Source: Aquila chrysaetos chrysaetos (Eukaryota > Chordata > Aves > Accipitriformes > Accipitridae). Taken from it: DNA of 64,000 nucleotides. The position numbers were made by a program, and so were the translations under genes. The stretch covers positions 25,152,932 through 25,216,931 of the forward strand of contig NC_044016.1 of NCBI RefSeq assembly GCF_900496995.4, written 5' to 3'. Positions 32,853 to 45,700 of the stretch are shown piece after piece. Within the stretch, counting starts at the first letter, position 1, and each line of letters opens with the position of its first letter. The notes under the pieces were generated by a model, which worked only from the letters and a program-made list of their open reading frames with translations, was not told where the DNA came from and did no database searches.

Positions 32853-35800
32853 TCAGTCCCTGCAGTACACATCATATTTTAACTTTGCTCCCAGCTTAAA
32901 TCCTTCTCAGCACACTTTGAATTTGGCATCCATTTCCTTGTTCTGAGCTTCAGTGAAAAGATTTTTCCAGTCTCCAACAACACCTGGAATATAAAGAAAA
33001 GTAAAATATTACCCTTGACTGTAAGGACCTAGGAGTATGATTTAAAACAAAAAACTACCTTGTCTGTCTTGTTATCATATTTCAGGATAATCAAATTCTT
33101 TTATTTTTCCCACAAGAAAAGAATCTCTGACACAAGAATACACTCTTATGTTTGCCTTATGTTTGGGGTCCTCAATAGAATGTGAACATAAAGCGAACAT
33201 AGGAAGCTACTGGTCTGCTTTCATAGCTTTGGCATGTGCCTTGTACAGCTGCAGAAGAGCATAAAAGATGACCAGCAGTTGTGAAATCAACCCAGAAAGT
33301 TCAAAGATTTGGCTTTTAACTGCAAGAGCTTTGTGCACTGCAACGAGACACTGCCGTAAGATGTCGTCTACCTTTAATCTAGATTTTGGAGAGCCCAGAG
33401 TCTGAGGTTGTCTGAGTCTACAGCTCTAGCTTGATCCATGACTAAAAGACACAGCTCAGTCTGTGGAGTGTCTGGATTCCACGTGTTGACTGAGGTTCAT
33501 AGGCAATCACAAGGGTTATTTAGAAAATCCAAGAAGAAACATCTGTGGAGGCATGCTGTAGACCGAGTGCCAGGCTATCCCCAGTACTCACAGAAGCCAA
33601 AATAAAAGTCTTCTTTGTTTTAATTGGTGCTTACTCCATACCATGACTGAAGGATGCACTTCTGCTAATCACATTACACAGGGCTTTACTGAATGGTAGT
33701 AGCATCCTGAAGCACAATCAGTGTTTCTTAAACAACTCCCAACCTTGAAAATTATACAGAAAGATTAACCACCTACTGATCCAAATTCCTGTCTGCCCAA
33801 GATGCAGTGCTACCATTCACCACCCTGGCAAAATACAAACAAATTTACCTTTGCGGAAAGAATTGAGCCAACAGCACCATGAGTCTCCTCAGCCTTATCC
33901 TCCACTGCCTGGAAAGTGTCCCTGTCTGCAATGGACTGGATCTGCTCTGCCGTTGGGAAGAATCCAAAGAATTCAGCTATCTGCTTTACACTGGCAGTCA
34001 GGTTCTGAAAGCAACACAGTGAAAGGGAGACATGCAATATGCTTCCTCTAAAAAAGGAGTTACCCACTTGGGATGTGCATTGCCATCATCTATAAACAAT
34101 ATCTGTTTTCCTTCACAGTATGTTTTCTGCATTACACTGGAGCTCAGCATTTGTATAGCCAGACTCAACTTGATTTTCCTCTTTCAGAAACCTGTGCCTT
34201 TTGCTGTTAATTTCAGCAGATTTCAAGGAATGGGCTCAGATATGTTTTGCCTGTCAGTACACAGCATCTGCTTTACCTCTTTCAGGTCTTCATATATTAT
34301 GATCATAGTATTCTCATCCTCAATGTGTTTGTTCCAGGTGACTGCATGATCAAAACAGGATCCCCAGACAACTGCAAAAAAAGAGACAAAAGCATCAGTG
34401 TGACCGTCTTTTCTTACTGGGTACTTACTTCTCTCTGACTGAAGAATTGTCTTCTGTTGCCTATCAGTTACATCAATGCAAACAAACAGAACAGCCTGTC
34501 CTTTCCACCGTACCATACTGTACATCAGAATAACAGAGGCTTCCTCTGGACTTTTGTAGATAAATGGTTTCCACACAGAAATACAAATTTCAGTGTGTCC
34601 TTCCCCTCTGTTTCTGTATTGTCATTTAAACATGTCTTAAAAGCAAAAGCCAGACATCAGTCTAAATCTAAAATTTGGGTTGCTAATGAGGTGTGCAGGA
34701 ACATTAAAGACAACAAACTGTCATTTTATTACCACTTAGATCTGTAGCACTTCCTCTGTCACTAAGTGGCAGAATTTTGACCCAATGCCATTGTCAAACT
34801 GCCATGCAACTCCCTCACCCTTGCCTGGAAGAGCAAAATACCCAGAAGCAAAGCATCTTTTGGACATTCTCCCCATTCTGGCATTCAGCTGCCTCCTTTA
34901 TCATGATGTATGGCCATCAGTAAACTAATTATGACACAGCTGTTTTCCCACTGGCCCCATTTAGTTGTTTTCAAATATTTTTTTTTCTGTTGCTTCTTCA
35001 GCTACATTCAGTAACTATAACAATACCTTTCCCATTCATGAACTCTGAGAAGAACTCATCCCAGGAGCTGTAACTGGGGACTCTTGGCACACTGTTGTGG
35101 AAATGCAAAAATGAAACAGCTGTATCTTTAGGGTTTTGAAACAGCACTAGTATCTGGAGTGGGAGAAAGAGGTCAACAATTTTAGATCACTTATTTCCCC
35201 TGGCAACCAAAATGAGAGTATAACCAAACATTCTGCAATCAATAACATACTGAGGGCTATAAAGTATTTTATTAGTTAGGGCATGAAGAACAAATTTATA
35301 ACATGATCATAATAAAGACCTTGTTACCACTTCTAAGATTTGCTTATGTCATGAAGCAATTGTAGAAAGAAGCAACTGGAAAAACTGTAATATTGTCATT
35401 CAATACTATCCCATAGCTACCTAAGACCTGGGAAATTATTAGGAACTATTTGCCAAACCCCTGCTAGGAAAAGCTCTGTTCAATTCTCCTTCAGGAAACC
35501 ACAGCTGTTACAATCATCTCCCATTTTTCAAAGCATGGCAATAATGTACTTGAAATCCTAAGAGACTATAATCCTCACAGAAGTGTAAACACTTCTGAAA
35601 ACACATTATACACATCAAATTTTTTTGTTATACATGTTATATTTTTTCCTGTCTCATTGAGCAAAAAATACATGGAAAAAAATCCACATCTCTTAACCAA
35701 TTAATTCCTTCATCTGTGGTACATCTCGTAAGTGCTATGTATCCACCATTGTTCAGTGACCAAGTACCAGAAATATTAAAGTTTTAACAGCGTGACTCTT

Positions 35801-38800
35801 TGCAAGGGGACAGTCAATGTCCCAGAGATACTGCTGCCACATTCATTCCCACTATGGTTGTGCATAGGAAAGAGTAGCATAAAAGAGGAAAGTGTGACAC
35901 TCCAGCCATTTCTGAGCACTGCAACAGCCTCTAGTTCTGTTCTTGTTTGTCAACTACAGCACCCCTAAGGCTACTGTAAATTGTAGGAGGTGCTAAGCCA
36001 GCCCAGGCATCATGAGACTCCCACTGTCTCCAAGTTGCTTTCCCCCAGCGCCATCTGCTTGGGCTCAAGAAAAGGACGTGGCCCCAAAGCTACTCTTGCA
36101 TGATGGTACTGTCAGAGAGATGAGGCTTGTTCTTGGAAAAAGAAAAAAGCCCACCTTGGCTTTGTTCTTGAAAATAGACTTGGGGAAGCAATCATAATTC
36201 AGATGTGTTGCCAAAATCCTTGGAGATGGAATCTGCTTCATCCTCTTTAGAAATAAACAGAACCATAAGTGAGAACAGGTTTATTACATGGGTGCAGCAA
36301 TGATCTGTGAGAGTCGCCTGTGTGAAACAGCCCCTAATCAAAAGGCATTAGTCATCCAAGATTATCTTTTTTCCCCTCTCAGGAGAAATATCTTTACTTG
36401 CTGCATGACTTCATTTTAATAACTTGTGTGCGGGGGTGCAGGAGAGAGAAAACAACAGACTTCAAGTGGTTCAATAGTTTCTTTTCACTAACCTGATATT
36501 TATCTGGATCTCCAATTTCAATAAATGGTAGTTCTGTGCTTACAGGTTTACTCTGGATAGTTGTAAATATCAAATCACTTATAATCTGGATAAACCAGTT
36601 CACACCTGCACCAAGAAACCCAGAGAATAAAATAAAACATATCACAGGTTTATAGCCTTCTCATTACATAGCTTAATTCAGCATAATAGACAGTCGTCAA
36701 ATGACAAATAACGCTAAAGCTCTCAAATTATTATCAACAAAATAATGTTTTCCATTCATGAGATCCTCAACAGCTTTTTAACTGTGACCTTCTTGGCTCA
36801 CTTATAACTGGTATGTGGAAAGCACGGCGGGCAGAACTGACTCGATGCACTTAACATCTTTTTAAAATATTCATAAAACACTCAGTGACAGACAATAAAG
36901 GGAGCTTTCCTGTCTTTTACAGAGAAACACCTGGCAAGAGTCTGGATAGGAGAAGGAAGGAAGGAATGAGCAAGGAGCTTTGCTCATTCTGCTGAGGAAA
37001 GCATCTGCCTCTCTCTACTGACCTGTGTCAAGGATGAAATGGAGTCATCTATTCAATATCACTGCCAGTCCTTGTCCTCAGTTGTGCCTGTTGCTGGCTC
37101 CGTAAAGTACATGCCAGAACAAGTGCTAGAAGAGCTGTTACCCATCGGACACCTGCATCCCTCCCCACCCTTCACCCTTTGGAAGGGATCTTGCAGTAAA
37201 GCCTCCCCCATACAGCATCCCATTCCAGCATGAGCCTGTGGCCAGCTCCTGGAGCTGTGCCGTGGTGCCTGCTTCCCCAAGGTTTCCAGGAATCTCATTT
37301 GCTCCACTGATGCTCTGCCGATTGCCAGCAGGACAGAGCGAGGGAACAGCATGTTCACCTTGGCCCGCAGCACCCTCCCCGTGTGCTTGGGGGGAGGCAC
37401 TTGGAAGGCTTCCCACTGGGCCCACGGAGATGGAGCTGCAGAGCTGCCGACACCTCCTGCACGCTGCGAGTCCCCTGTGAACACAGCTGCCAGAGGCACT
37501 AACAGAGAACACACAATGCAAGCAGCTTTAACCTCTCATGCTTTCAATGGAAAGTTATTCCGAGAAAGGAATAACTTCCGCTCTATGTTAGATAAAGTGC
37601 CTCAGGATGCTTGGATGGAAACAGCTGATACGCATATTTATACAATAATGTGTATACAATGTGTACACATCATACAATGTCTTATAATGCATACAAATAC
37701 TACATTTATACACCACCCAATACCATATTTATATATAAGACATTGTAGGATGTATATCATTTGTATCACTCTCCCATTAATGCACAGATCAGAGCCAAAA
37801 GCATTAAGAGTCTCCAAATCCATGTCCTCATCTGCCCAGTATTAATTGCATGCGCACAAATACAAATTTTATTTTAAAGAAAAGCTACAGTTGATAAACC
37901 TAAAATTCCTATTGGCTTCGCAACTGTGCAACCTGCCCCTAGAAAATACTGCATCCTGGAGCTCCATCGTCCTTCACCCCTATCTCATCAATAGTTCTCT
38001 GTGTCAGTTTTCCTCTCCACTGCGCACAGCTGAGTTAGGGGAAACATTTTATATAGTGAGACTTTACTGTAACTCAACCTTCCTAATCCTTAATAAGTAA
38101 AAGGAATGAGGACAACATTAAAACTTTTAGAGACGAATCTCTTGAAGGACCTCAATGCAAGTCCTTCATCAGGCATGTTCATGATCATCTAAACCTGGCT
38201 AATGCCAAAGAGTTTGAGCCCTGCACAGAAAAAAAATGAGAAGTTGGCAGAGGAAGCCAGACACCAGGCTCCCTTGGTTCAAGAGGGAAAGAGGCTTGCA
38301 GAGAGATTTTTATTACTGCCTGGTGATGCTACGGTTTGGTGGGTCCGAGTGTTCCATCAAGGGGCAAAAGGGAGCTCAGCAATTTCTGGTTTCAAACTGG
38401 GGCAGCTAATCTTTCCTTTTCATTCTTTATCCTCCTCTCTTGCCCTTTAGTAAAACTGATCAAAAACAACTAGTTGATTGTTTGTGGGTTTTTTTCACTG
38501 CTCCTGTTGCACTTTTCCTTTCTGCAAACCTTTGACTAAAAGATTTAGACTTTCAGTATGTCTTAGTCAATACCATTTTGCAGTAACAAAACAAAAAACA
38601 ATGCTGATACTGAATAATGCCAAGAAACAGCTTATAATTTCACAAGTAAAGATGCTGTGCCTTGTCACTTTCTACAACAAAGAGTCTAATGCATAACTTT
38701 ATTGCTTTTGTACACTACACTACTAACACACTTTTCAGAATACAGTTTATCATACTGGCAGAGTTGTCTTGTCCCACTGACACATAACTATGTACTTTAT

Positions 38801-39262
38801 TCTCACTTCTTCAGCAAAAAAATATCTTTGAACACTAAACTTCCTTTTCCTTTCAGAAACATAAACCATATTAGAAAGCAGTGCAACAGACTGCTCAATT
38901 AAGATAAAGCAGGACAAAACCGTGCTGCCTCTGGTTGAAGTAGAAATGCCCAATACCCTCACGCAATGTACAACGACAATCAGTTGGTTTTCCTTCTTAT
39001 TGTGTCAGCTAATTAGTTACAGTATTGTAGACTACAGCAAGCAATTTATAACGTATTCACCGCATTTGGGGTAGGACACCAGCAGCATATCATCTCTTCT
39101 GGCTTCCAGGTTCTCCAGGGCTTGGAACATTTCCGCACTGCACATTGTGGCAGAATATGGGGTCCCCCAGTAGGAGAACAGCAGATCCTTCAAGGTAAGC
39201 CCTTCAGACTTTGCCAACGCTTTATTTATCTCATCAACAAAGGCTTTTTTGTCCTCAGCCAT
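32853..39262 (-). pseudogene. SULT6B1: Sulfotransferase family 6B member 1-like gene, probably decaying
   Basis: Seven exons with GT-AG introns: 39061-39262, 36493-36605, 36155-36244, 35027-35153, 34277-34371, 33849-34004, 32853-32983. Cytosolic sulfotransferases move sulfate from PAPS to small molecules. The product reads as SULT6B1: LVSYPKC across exons 1-2, ILATHL (catalytic His) in exon 3, NPKDTAVSF in exon 4 and GVVGDWKNLF in exon 7. Several PAPS-binding elements look damaged. The phosphate loop reads KCGVNW, with Val where Thr/Ser is usual. The Arg before NPKD is Gln (CAA). Exon 6 is one base short just before its RKG motif, which is now out of phase. The exon 7 homologous frame has TGA at 32907-32909. 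Read literally, the frame ends at 32879 after 295 aa with a scrambled tail. The start is the second Met (MAEDKK); another lies at 39271. Alternatives are assembly error or a live but altered gene. Confidence 0.85.
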
Positions 39263-39929
39263 GTTTACCACCTTTGGGGTGTGAAACTCTTAGTCTAGTG
39301 CAGTAAGTTCCTTTAGACATTTTTAAGTGGTGGAGTAGAAATCTGCCCTCCCCTGGAATTGATACATTTCTTTCTCTCCTCCCTTCCCACCTTCCTGGAA
39401 GCTGGCTTGTTCCTGTCCACTTATAATCTACAGAGCAGGGATTACTTTAGTAAGAAATCCCACTAAGAGCAAGTAATACTTGCAAGCTCAGCCACCAGGC
39501 AAAACAGAATTGGAAAATGAATCACCCTGTAAGAATGAGCAGCAAAATATTGTATCTAATCTTACATAACATTAATAGGAAAAAAAGCATCTAACAAAGA
39601 AAAGAAAGTCCCTAATAAGAAAAACCCCCAAGAGGTTTTATTTTGGCAATAAAGTCAGCCCCATACCATGAGTTAAGAGAAATAGATAGTGAATAACAGA
39701 AAACAATGAAATCAAAACCATAAAACCAAGAACAATACTGAGAGGGAAGGGATGCTGCCATTTTAGGTTCTAAATACCCCCTGTGGGAGCTAGTCTGCAC
39801 TAATGCCCTTTTTCATGTTAAAAAGACAATTAAATACTGACAACTTGCATGGCACAGGTTTTTTCAACATCTTCGCGATATAACCAGGATCCCTTTTTAA
39901 TGGCCATAGCCTTATGTATCCAGCTGTCT

Positions 39930-40588
39930 CCCCCTAGCAGCAAACACAGAGGAGCCGGTGCTGGCTCCCAGGAAGAGCAGAGGAGCTCTTCCACCCATCG
40001 AAGCAGCCGGAGGGCAGCACGGAAGCGCAGGCCTGCTCCCTCGCCTGACGGCGCACCTGCTCAGGACCCTCAACAAGGGGCTGCAAGGCCTGGCCCAGCC
40101 TCTGAGCTGTGGTGGGCACCCATGCTGCCAGCTGGAACAGCGAGGCGAAGACACTGGGTCCCCCTGGGCAGCTGGGAAACTTGGTGGCGACTCGGACCGG
40201 CTGGCAGCAGCCAGAGGGGACCGCCGAGGGCGAGCGGCGGCCAAGGATCGCCACCTGCACCCAACGCCACCACTGTGCTAACCAACGGCCCCGCTTGGGC
40301 CTGCCCAGGCAGCGGCGGAGCCGGGGAGGAGCCGCGGGTTGCCGAGACGCGCCTCCGCCTCCGTCTGCCTGCGGCCGGGCCGCAGGTTGGCGCCTCAGCA
40401 GGAACCCCGACCACCGACGTCGGCGCGGGGTCCGCCATTACGGGCCACGGCGGACTCGAGAAGGACTACTGCGCACGCGCGGCCCGCCTGTGCGGAAAAG
40501 GTGCCCAAACGGCTGGCGGCGCGGGCGCAGTGCGCATGCGCAGCCGTTACGGGCGGTAACGGAAGGGCGCCGACCCCCGGCGGCGGTG
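39930..40588. promoter_or_regulatory. CpG island and CEBPZOS promoter
   Basis: A CpG-dense stretch running on to about 40850, in contrast to the AT-rich sequence around it. It lies between the divergent sulfotransferase (ATG 39262, minus) and CEBPZOS (ATG 40589, plus) and is much closer to CEBPZOS. TGCGCATGCGCA at 40531-40542, 47 bases before the ATG, is a perfect palindromic NRF1-type site. A second related CGCACGCGCGG motif lies near 40470. Open frames across this island are by-products of GC richness. Confidence 0.75.
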
Positions 40589-42700
40589 ATGGCGCGGCGC
40601 GTCGTGAGGGGACTGCTGCTGCTGGAGGCGGCGGGGCTGCTGGGCGCCCTCCTGCTCTACCGCGCCATGGACCGCAGCCAAGGTGCGGGGCGGCCGGAGG
40701 TCACACTCCGCCGGGGGAGGGGGTGGCTGCCCGTGCCGCCGGGTGGGGGAAGCTCCCCCGCGCCGGCGCCGCCTGAGGTGCCCGGAGCGCCTCACACCGC
40801 CACGGCGCGTACGCTGCGTGCGTGGGTCTCTTAAGAAAACCTGCCGCGTCGGGGTCAGTAGCTTGGCTTGCATTAGCGTGGGTGCGCAGTAGTCGCTTGT
40901 TACGCGGATCCTCAAGGACAAACCGCTATTTTAGTTTTGTAAAACCTAAAACCTGGGGAAACTGTTGAAAGGCAGCACCTGACCACCAGAAACAAAGCTC
41001 AGTCTTGTGCATTTGAATAGTAATGGCAACGGCTCAAATAGGGACCTAAAAAGGAGAGCCTGTCTGCAGATGAGGCAGTAATTGATCAATCCAGTTTCAA
41101 GCATCTGGCGTTCAGCCCTTGAAGCGATCCCCTGGCTCGTGTCTGGGTCTCTCTGGCTCTGCGATTTGATATTTCCCGGGCAGACAACAGACCTGGCTGG
41201 CACGAGGCAGCCAGCATCACCTTCCAGATGATTTAGCGTTAGTCCCTCAAGTCTCTCAGACTTATGACTCAGTGCCTAGGTATCACAAAAATAAGCCAAG
41301 CACCAGCTTAGTTACTGCAAGATTTGCTCTGCACAGCCGTGGCCTTATTTTGCATTCAGGGCTCTGCAGGGTGCAGTGCCAGTTTGATGGAAAAGGCAGT
41401 CAGCCCTGCTACCCCCAGAGTCAGCGCGAGCCAAAAGGCAGCTGCTGCAGTGGCTGGGAGGGTGCGAGCCCACCTGTTTCAGCAGTAGTGTGGTCTTACA
41501 CCAAGTTAAAGCTGAACTTCACCTACACTACATCGGTTTCCATTTGTTATCCCAGATTCAGATGCTGGCAGGCCATTACACTGAAGCTATCTTTCTTTGC
41601 ATTTTTATTAAAAAATATATAACCAAAATGTGGAGAATAGATGTATCGGCCTATCTTGGTAACTTGGTGCTGGGCATTCACGGTTTCTCATTTCTCTCTT
41701 TTCAGTTCTAGGTCCTTGTTCTTACATGCCTTTGCAGAAGATTTTCTTAAGCTGTAGTTCTGTAGTTCCGTAAGGTGCAGCGAGCACATCCAACAGCTCA
41801 GTGCGCTCAGAATGAGGCTTTTACCGCTTTCTTTGTGCTAGTACTAGCTTTGATAAGATCCTCCTATGAGCTGCTGTAAATCATTAAAATCACATAAAGC
41901 TATCATTACATGATTTTCTACTGGGTTGCCAGAGTGGCCCACAGAAGGATTCAGTGAACACCTAAAGCTGCATAAGGAAACATGGACATTTTCTTTGCAC
42001 ATCCATCTACAAGAGGCATTCAGCTTCCCTGTGAATCTGTAGCTTGCATTTGGTTATCACAATTGTGAGGAACCTCAGAAAACACTGTGATGATAGGGCT
42101 GCACATATGAGTAACCTGAATACAGTCTGTGATACAATTTTAAAAAAAAAAAAAAAAAAATAAATTCAGATCACATTATTTAATGGTGGCTGTAACTAAG
42201 GAGCTCAGACAATCTTAGGTAAAACTAATCTAGTTATAAAAATAGTGCATTTAATTATTTGTCAAAATATGTTGCCTAAAGTAACTGATTTATCTTTCTT
42301 TTCAGACTTCAGATATACAATGCAGAAGAGGTTTCCATCAATTCTGGAAGGTAGGTTTGTAGTTGTTGGCTTCAGAAGGACAGCTGAAGCTTCTGGTGTA
42401 TCTTATGTATAAAACCGATTTTATTATTGCTTAAAACTTACCCCAGGATACAGTGCAGAAGCGTTTACTGTTAAGCATAGGTGTGGTTGGAAATGTCAGA
42501 CTGTTTGATGGAGTCCTCAGAACTGGAGGACTATACATCCAACAAAACTAGCCACAAAGTGGCTCACCTTCAGACATGCCTAACTTACAGCTGACATGGA
42601 TTTTCCTATTTTTTCAGTGTATTACAAATCCAATGAGTGGTCTGGAATTCATGGCATAAGGGAGAATGACCAAATGATGTGGTTAAGCAGCAAGAACTAA
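40589..42700 (+). CDS. CEBPZOS: CEBPZOS (CEBPZ opposite strand), small membrane protein
   Basis: Three coding exons at 40589-40682, 42306-42350 and 42618-42700, with GT-AG junctions in matching phases, give 222 nt (73 aa). The N-terminal half has one hydrophobic segment (residues about 8-27, Leu/Ala/Gly-rich) preceded by Arg residues. The C-terminal half carries the family pattern: DFRYTMQKRFPSILE, then VYYKSNEWSGIHGIRE and a short polar tail. Human CEBPZOS is about 80 aa with the same layout and is reported as mitochondrial; the exact function is not established. The ATG follows the NRF1 site by 47 bases. The transcript probably ends at AATAAA 43035-43040, so its 3' UTR runs antisense across the last CEBPZ exon. 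Confidence 0.93.
42142..42160 (+). repeat. A run (19) in CEBPZOS intron 1
   Basis: A homopolymer with no recognisable retroposon body next to it. Confidence 0.8.
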
Positions 42701-42778
42701 AGTAAGAAAGATGTGTGATTAATTTAAAAAATATTTTAGAATAATTATTATAAAAATGTCCACATTAAAATGTCCGGT

Positions 42779-45700
42779 TCATCTTCTTGATTTCTTGCCT
42801 TTGTACTTATTTTTCAGCCCTCTGTGCCTGAACTGTTTCTTCTTTTTGATGATGCTTTTCACATCCCTATTGTGAAGCCACTTGTCACGCTCTATTTCCC
42901 ACTGGATCTGTTTGACATCTATAAGAGGAAAGGAAATGTGAGAAATAAGGAACTGATGGATACCTCTGACCATGATGTGGAATGCAGATGAATCATGTAA
43001 AAGTTAAAACTTGGCTACTGTATTTATAAATATTAATAAAGTCCAAGCTGCCAATTTTTTTTGACACCAGAGAAAGTTTTGGGTTTTTCGTTTCACAAGA
43101 CATACCCTACCATCTCAGAATCTCAGAGTTTAAGACTGCTCTTGCCCTCACTTTGTATTTGACTAATACTAGACATGCTTCTGTTAGGAGTACATAGTGT
43201 CTGAGTACTGTTACTAACAATTTTTCAAGTGAGACCAGCAAGACTTGTAAAAGCTGTACAAAGGACTGATTATTCAGTCAGTACACACACATTTAATTCG
43301 TTAGAATTATTCCTGGGAAACTACTTTTGCTTCACCGATACTGCAAGGAAATACTCTGGTAGGTAGATAAAGACAGCCATGCCTTACGCCTTCCCTTCAT
43401 AAGAATCCAGGACACTCTTTATCAGAGCAAAATTCACACAAGTGCTTGACAGTACTGCCCACCCTTATTTACAGTGTGAAAGGGCCTTATGATAGCCTCT
43501 TCCTCTTTTCTGAAGCCTTATTCACTCCAGTAGTCACAGTTAATACTAGCACTGGGCATCTCTTGTAACTGAAGAAAATAAGTCATGTCTGTCTTACTGA
43601 CGTTGAGCTACTGTCCCTACTGTGTGATTTCTGACTGTGTGTGTATTTCAGTTAAAGAAGGTACATCTTTTTAAGTACAGAATCTGAAGAGAGACAGTAA
43701 AGAAACAAGTAAAACAACATTACAACTATCTTGCTATTTGTAGCATGTACTTACTTGCATTGTCTCTATTGGCCATGGCATTCATTCCAATATTGTCAAA
43801 CTTAGACCCAGCATTTTCATCCAGCAGATAGCCAAACTTTAAAGAGAGAAATTTTAGTATTTTATTACAAAGGAACAGGTAAAATGCTTGATCACTTTTT
43901 GCTAAGCATGATCAAACTCACCTCTTCTGCAGATGCCAGTATACTGGCATCTTTGAGTTTTCTCTTCTTCCCTCGGTTGGATCCTTCAAACAAAAAGTAT
44001 TATTCTCACGAGACAGAATTTCAAGTTCACAAAGACACTAAAACAAAGTCTTACCATGGTCTCATTAAATAAATTAAAAAAAAAAAAAAAATTAAAAACA
44101 TCTAAAATAGCTGTGCTAGAAACCTTTATTCTCCACCTCCCCAGAAAAATAAAAAGGAAAAAAAGTTTCCAACCAAGAACGAAATAGCACAAATCGGTGC
44201 ATCAGGTGTTAGTAATAGATGCACAAACAGCCAGTACAACTCCATCCTTCCTTCAAAGTTCCTCCTTCAATTCCCAGTCATTCAACAGCAGATTGTCACT
44301 CTGAATTAGGCCACACTGGTTGGAGGACAACCTCCTTTTCATTTATGGTTTATTCAAATCTGCACCCAGATCCAAAAGTGTAAATAATCTACTGTACTAA
44401 AACCTTCTGATTCCAAAATTTTTCAGACTCTATTTGTATTAAGCCTTCTCAAATGGAAATCATGGCAGTGTTTCCTTACCTTCAAGTGATCCCACAAAAC
44501 TCATATCTTTCTTTCTCTTGCCCTTTTTACTGACAGACTTCAATTGCTTGTCATTGTTCGGGTCTGACAGGAAAAAAAAAGATACATCAATCCCTCATTT
44601 TCACACCATGTACATGTATTTAAAGCACAGCAAAGACTAAAATTTTTTTTTAGGCATATTTGTCATAAGGTCTGAGTCTTTACTTTAAAAAAGTGTAAAA
44701 CACAGAGCACACAACCAAATCTGAGATTTCTTCAACCCAGACAATTAAAAATTGGTCAGTGGTGTGCCACTCGATCCTTTTTTTCCACAGCACCAAAAAA
44801 GAATGAAATATGACACTATGATACATAAAATATGAAGGCTAAAAGCAGGTGTTACATAAACCTTGAATGTCTGCTTGGTACATTTGGTGAAATGATAATC
44901 TCATGAAAGATTAATGTGTTAACAGCTGTATGAATAGTTTACCTCCTCTACTCTCAATCATCTTCCTGTGACCTTAAGTTATTAGTTGAAATATTCTGTA
45001 TCTGTGCTTTTCCAGCCACATAAAAGTGTATACTGTGTAAATTGTGCTTTTCAGTTGAAAAGATAATAAAACCATGCAGGTGCAACAATCAGTTATTATT
45101 ACAGTGGTAATAAAAATGTGGCTACATAGCTGTATCAGAAGAGTAAGCTGTTACTTAATGAGACAGCAACTTAAAAGTTTCCTCATGTAAAAAAATCAAC
45201 ATTAACTAGGTCTAAAGAAGTAAAAAAATTACCAAGTACCAGATTTTTCTTTTATTTTTCTCTTTGAGATCTTTTAATATTTCTGCCTACTGCAGCCAGT
45301 TATTTATGTATAAAGCTACTTTTGTTACCACCAATGTTTTTGGAATGAAAGAAACATGTCTTGTTTGCAAGTTTTTATAACCAGATGCCTAATTCCCACT
45401 CTCACCTCGGAGACTGTGCCAGGAAATGTTTCTTAAGACTTCATTGTCCAGAGAAGGACTTGTTGTCACTTCTTTACTTAAAAGCCAAATCTCCCACATA
45501 GGTAACTAAATCTGAATTTATATATGTAATTACATATTAGATAACCTATTTTTAAAGCTTTTTCTTGTCATTTTTTGATAATAAATGGTACTTTACCTAG
45601 GCTGTTTTCATCATCAGACACATCCATAAATACACCTCCCTCTTCATCCATATCCTCTCCAAAGTCTTCCTCCATACTTCCTAAGGAGACTTCCTCATCA

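Noticed and set aside
37059-37521. Possible extra exon or small gene within sulfotransferase intron 1 (frames of 127-151 codons)
   Set aside because: Exons 1 and 2 of SULT6B1 join in phase without it and no family motif is present.
39849-40559. 236-codon frame and several overlapping frames on both strands in the CpG island
   Set aside because: GC-rich sequence has few stops, so long frames in all phases are expected. The only supported coding sequence here is CEBPZOS exon 1 from 40589.
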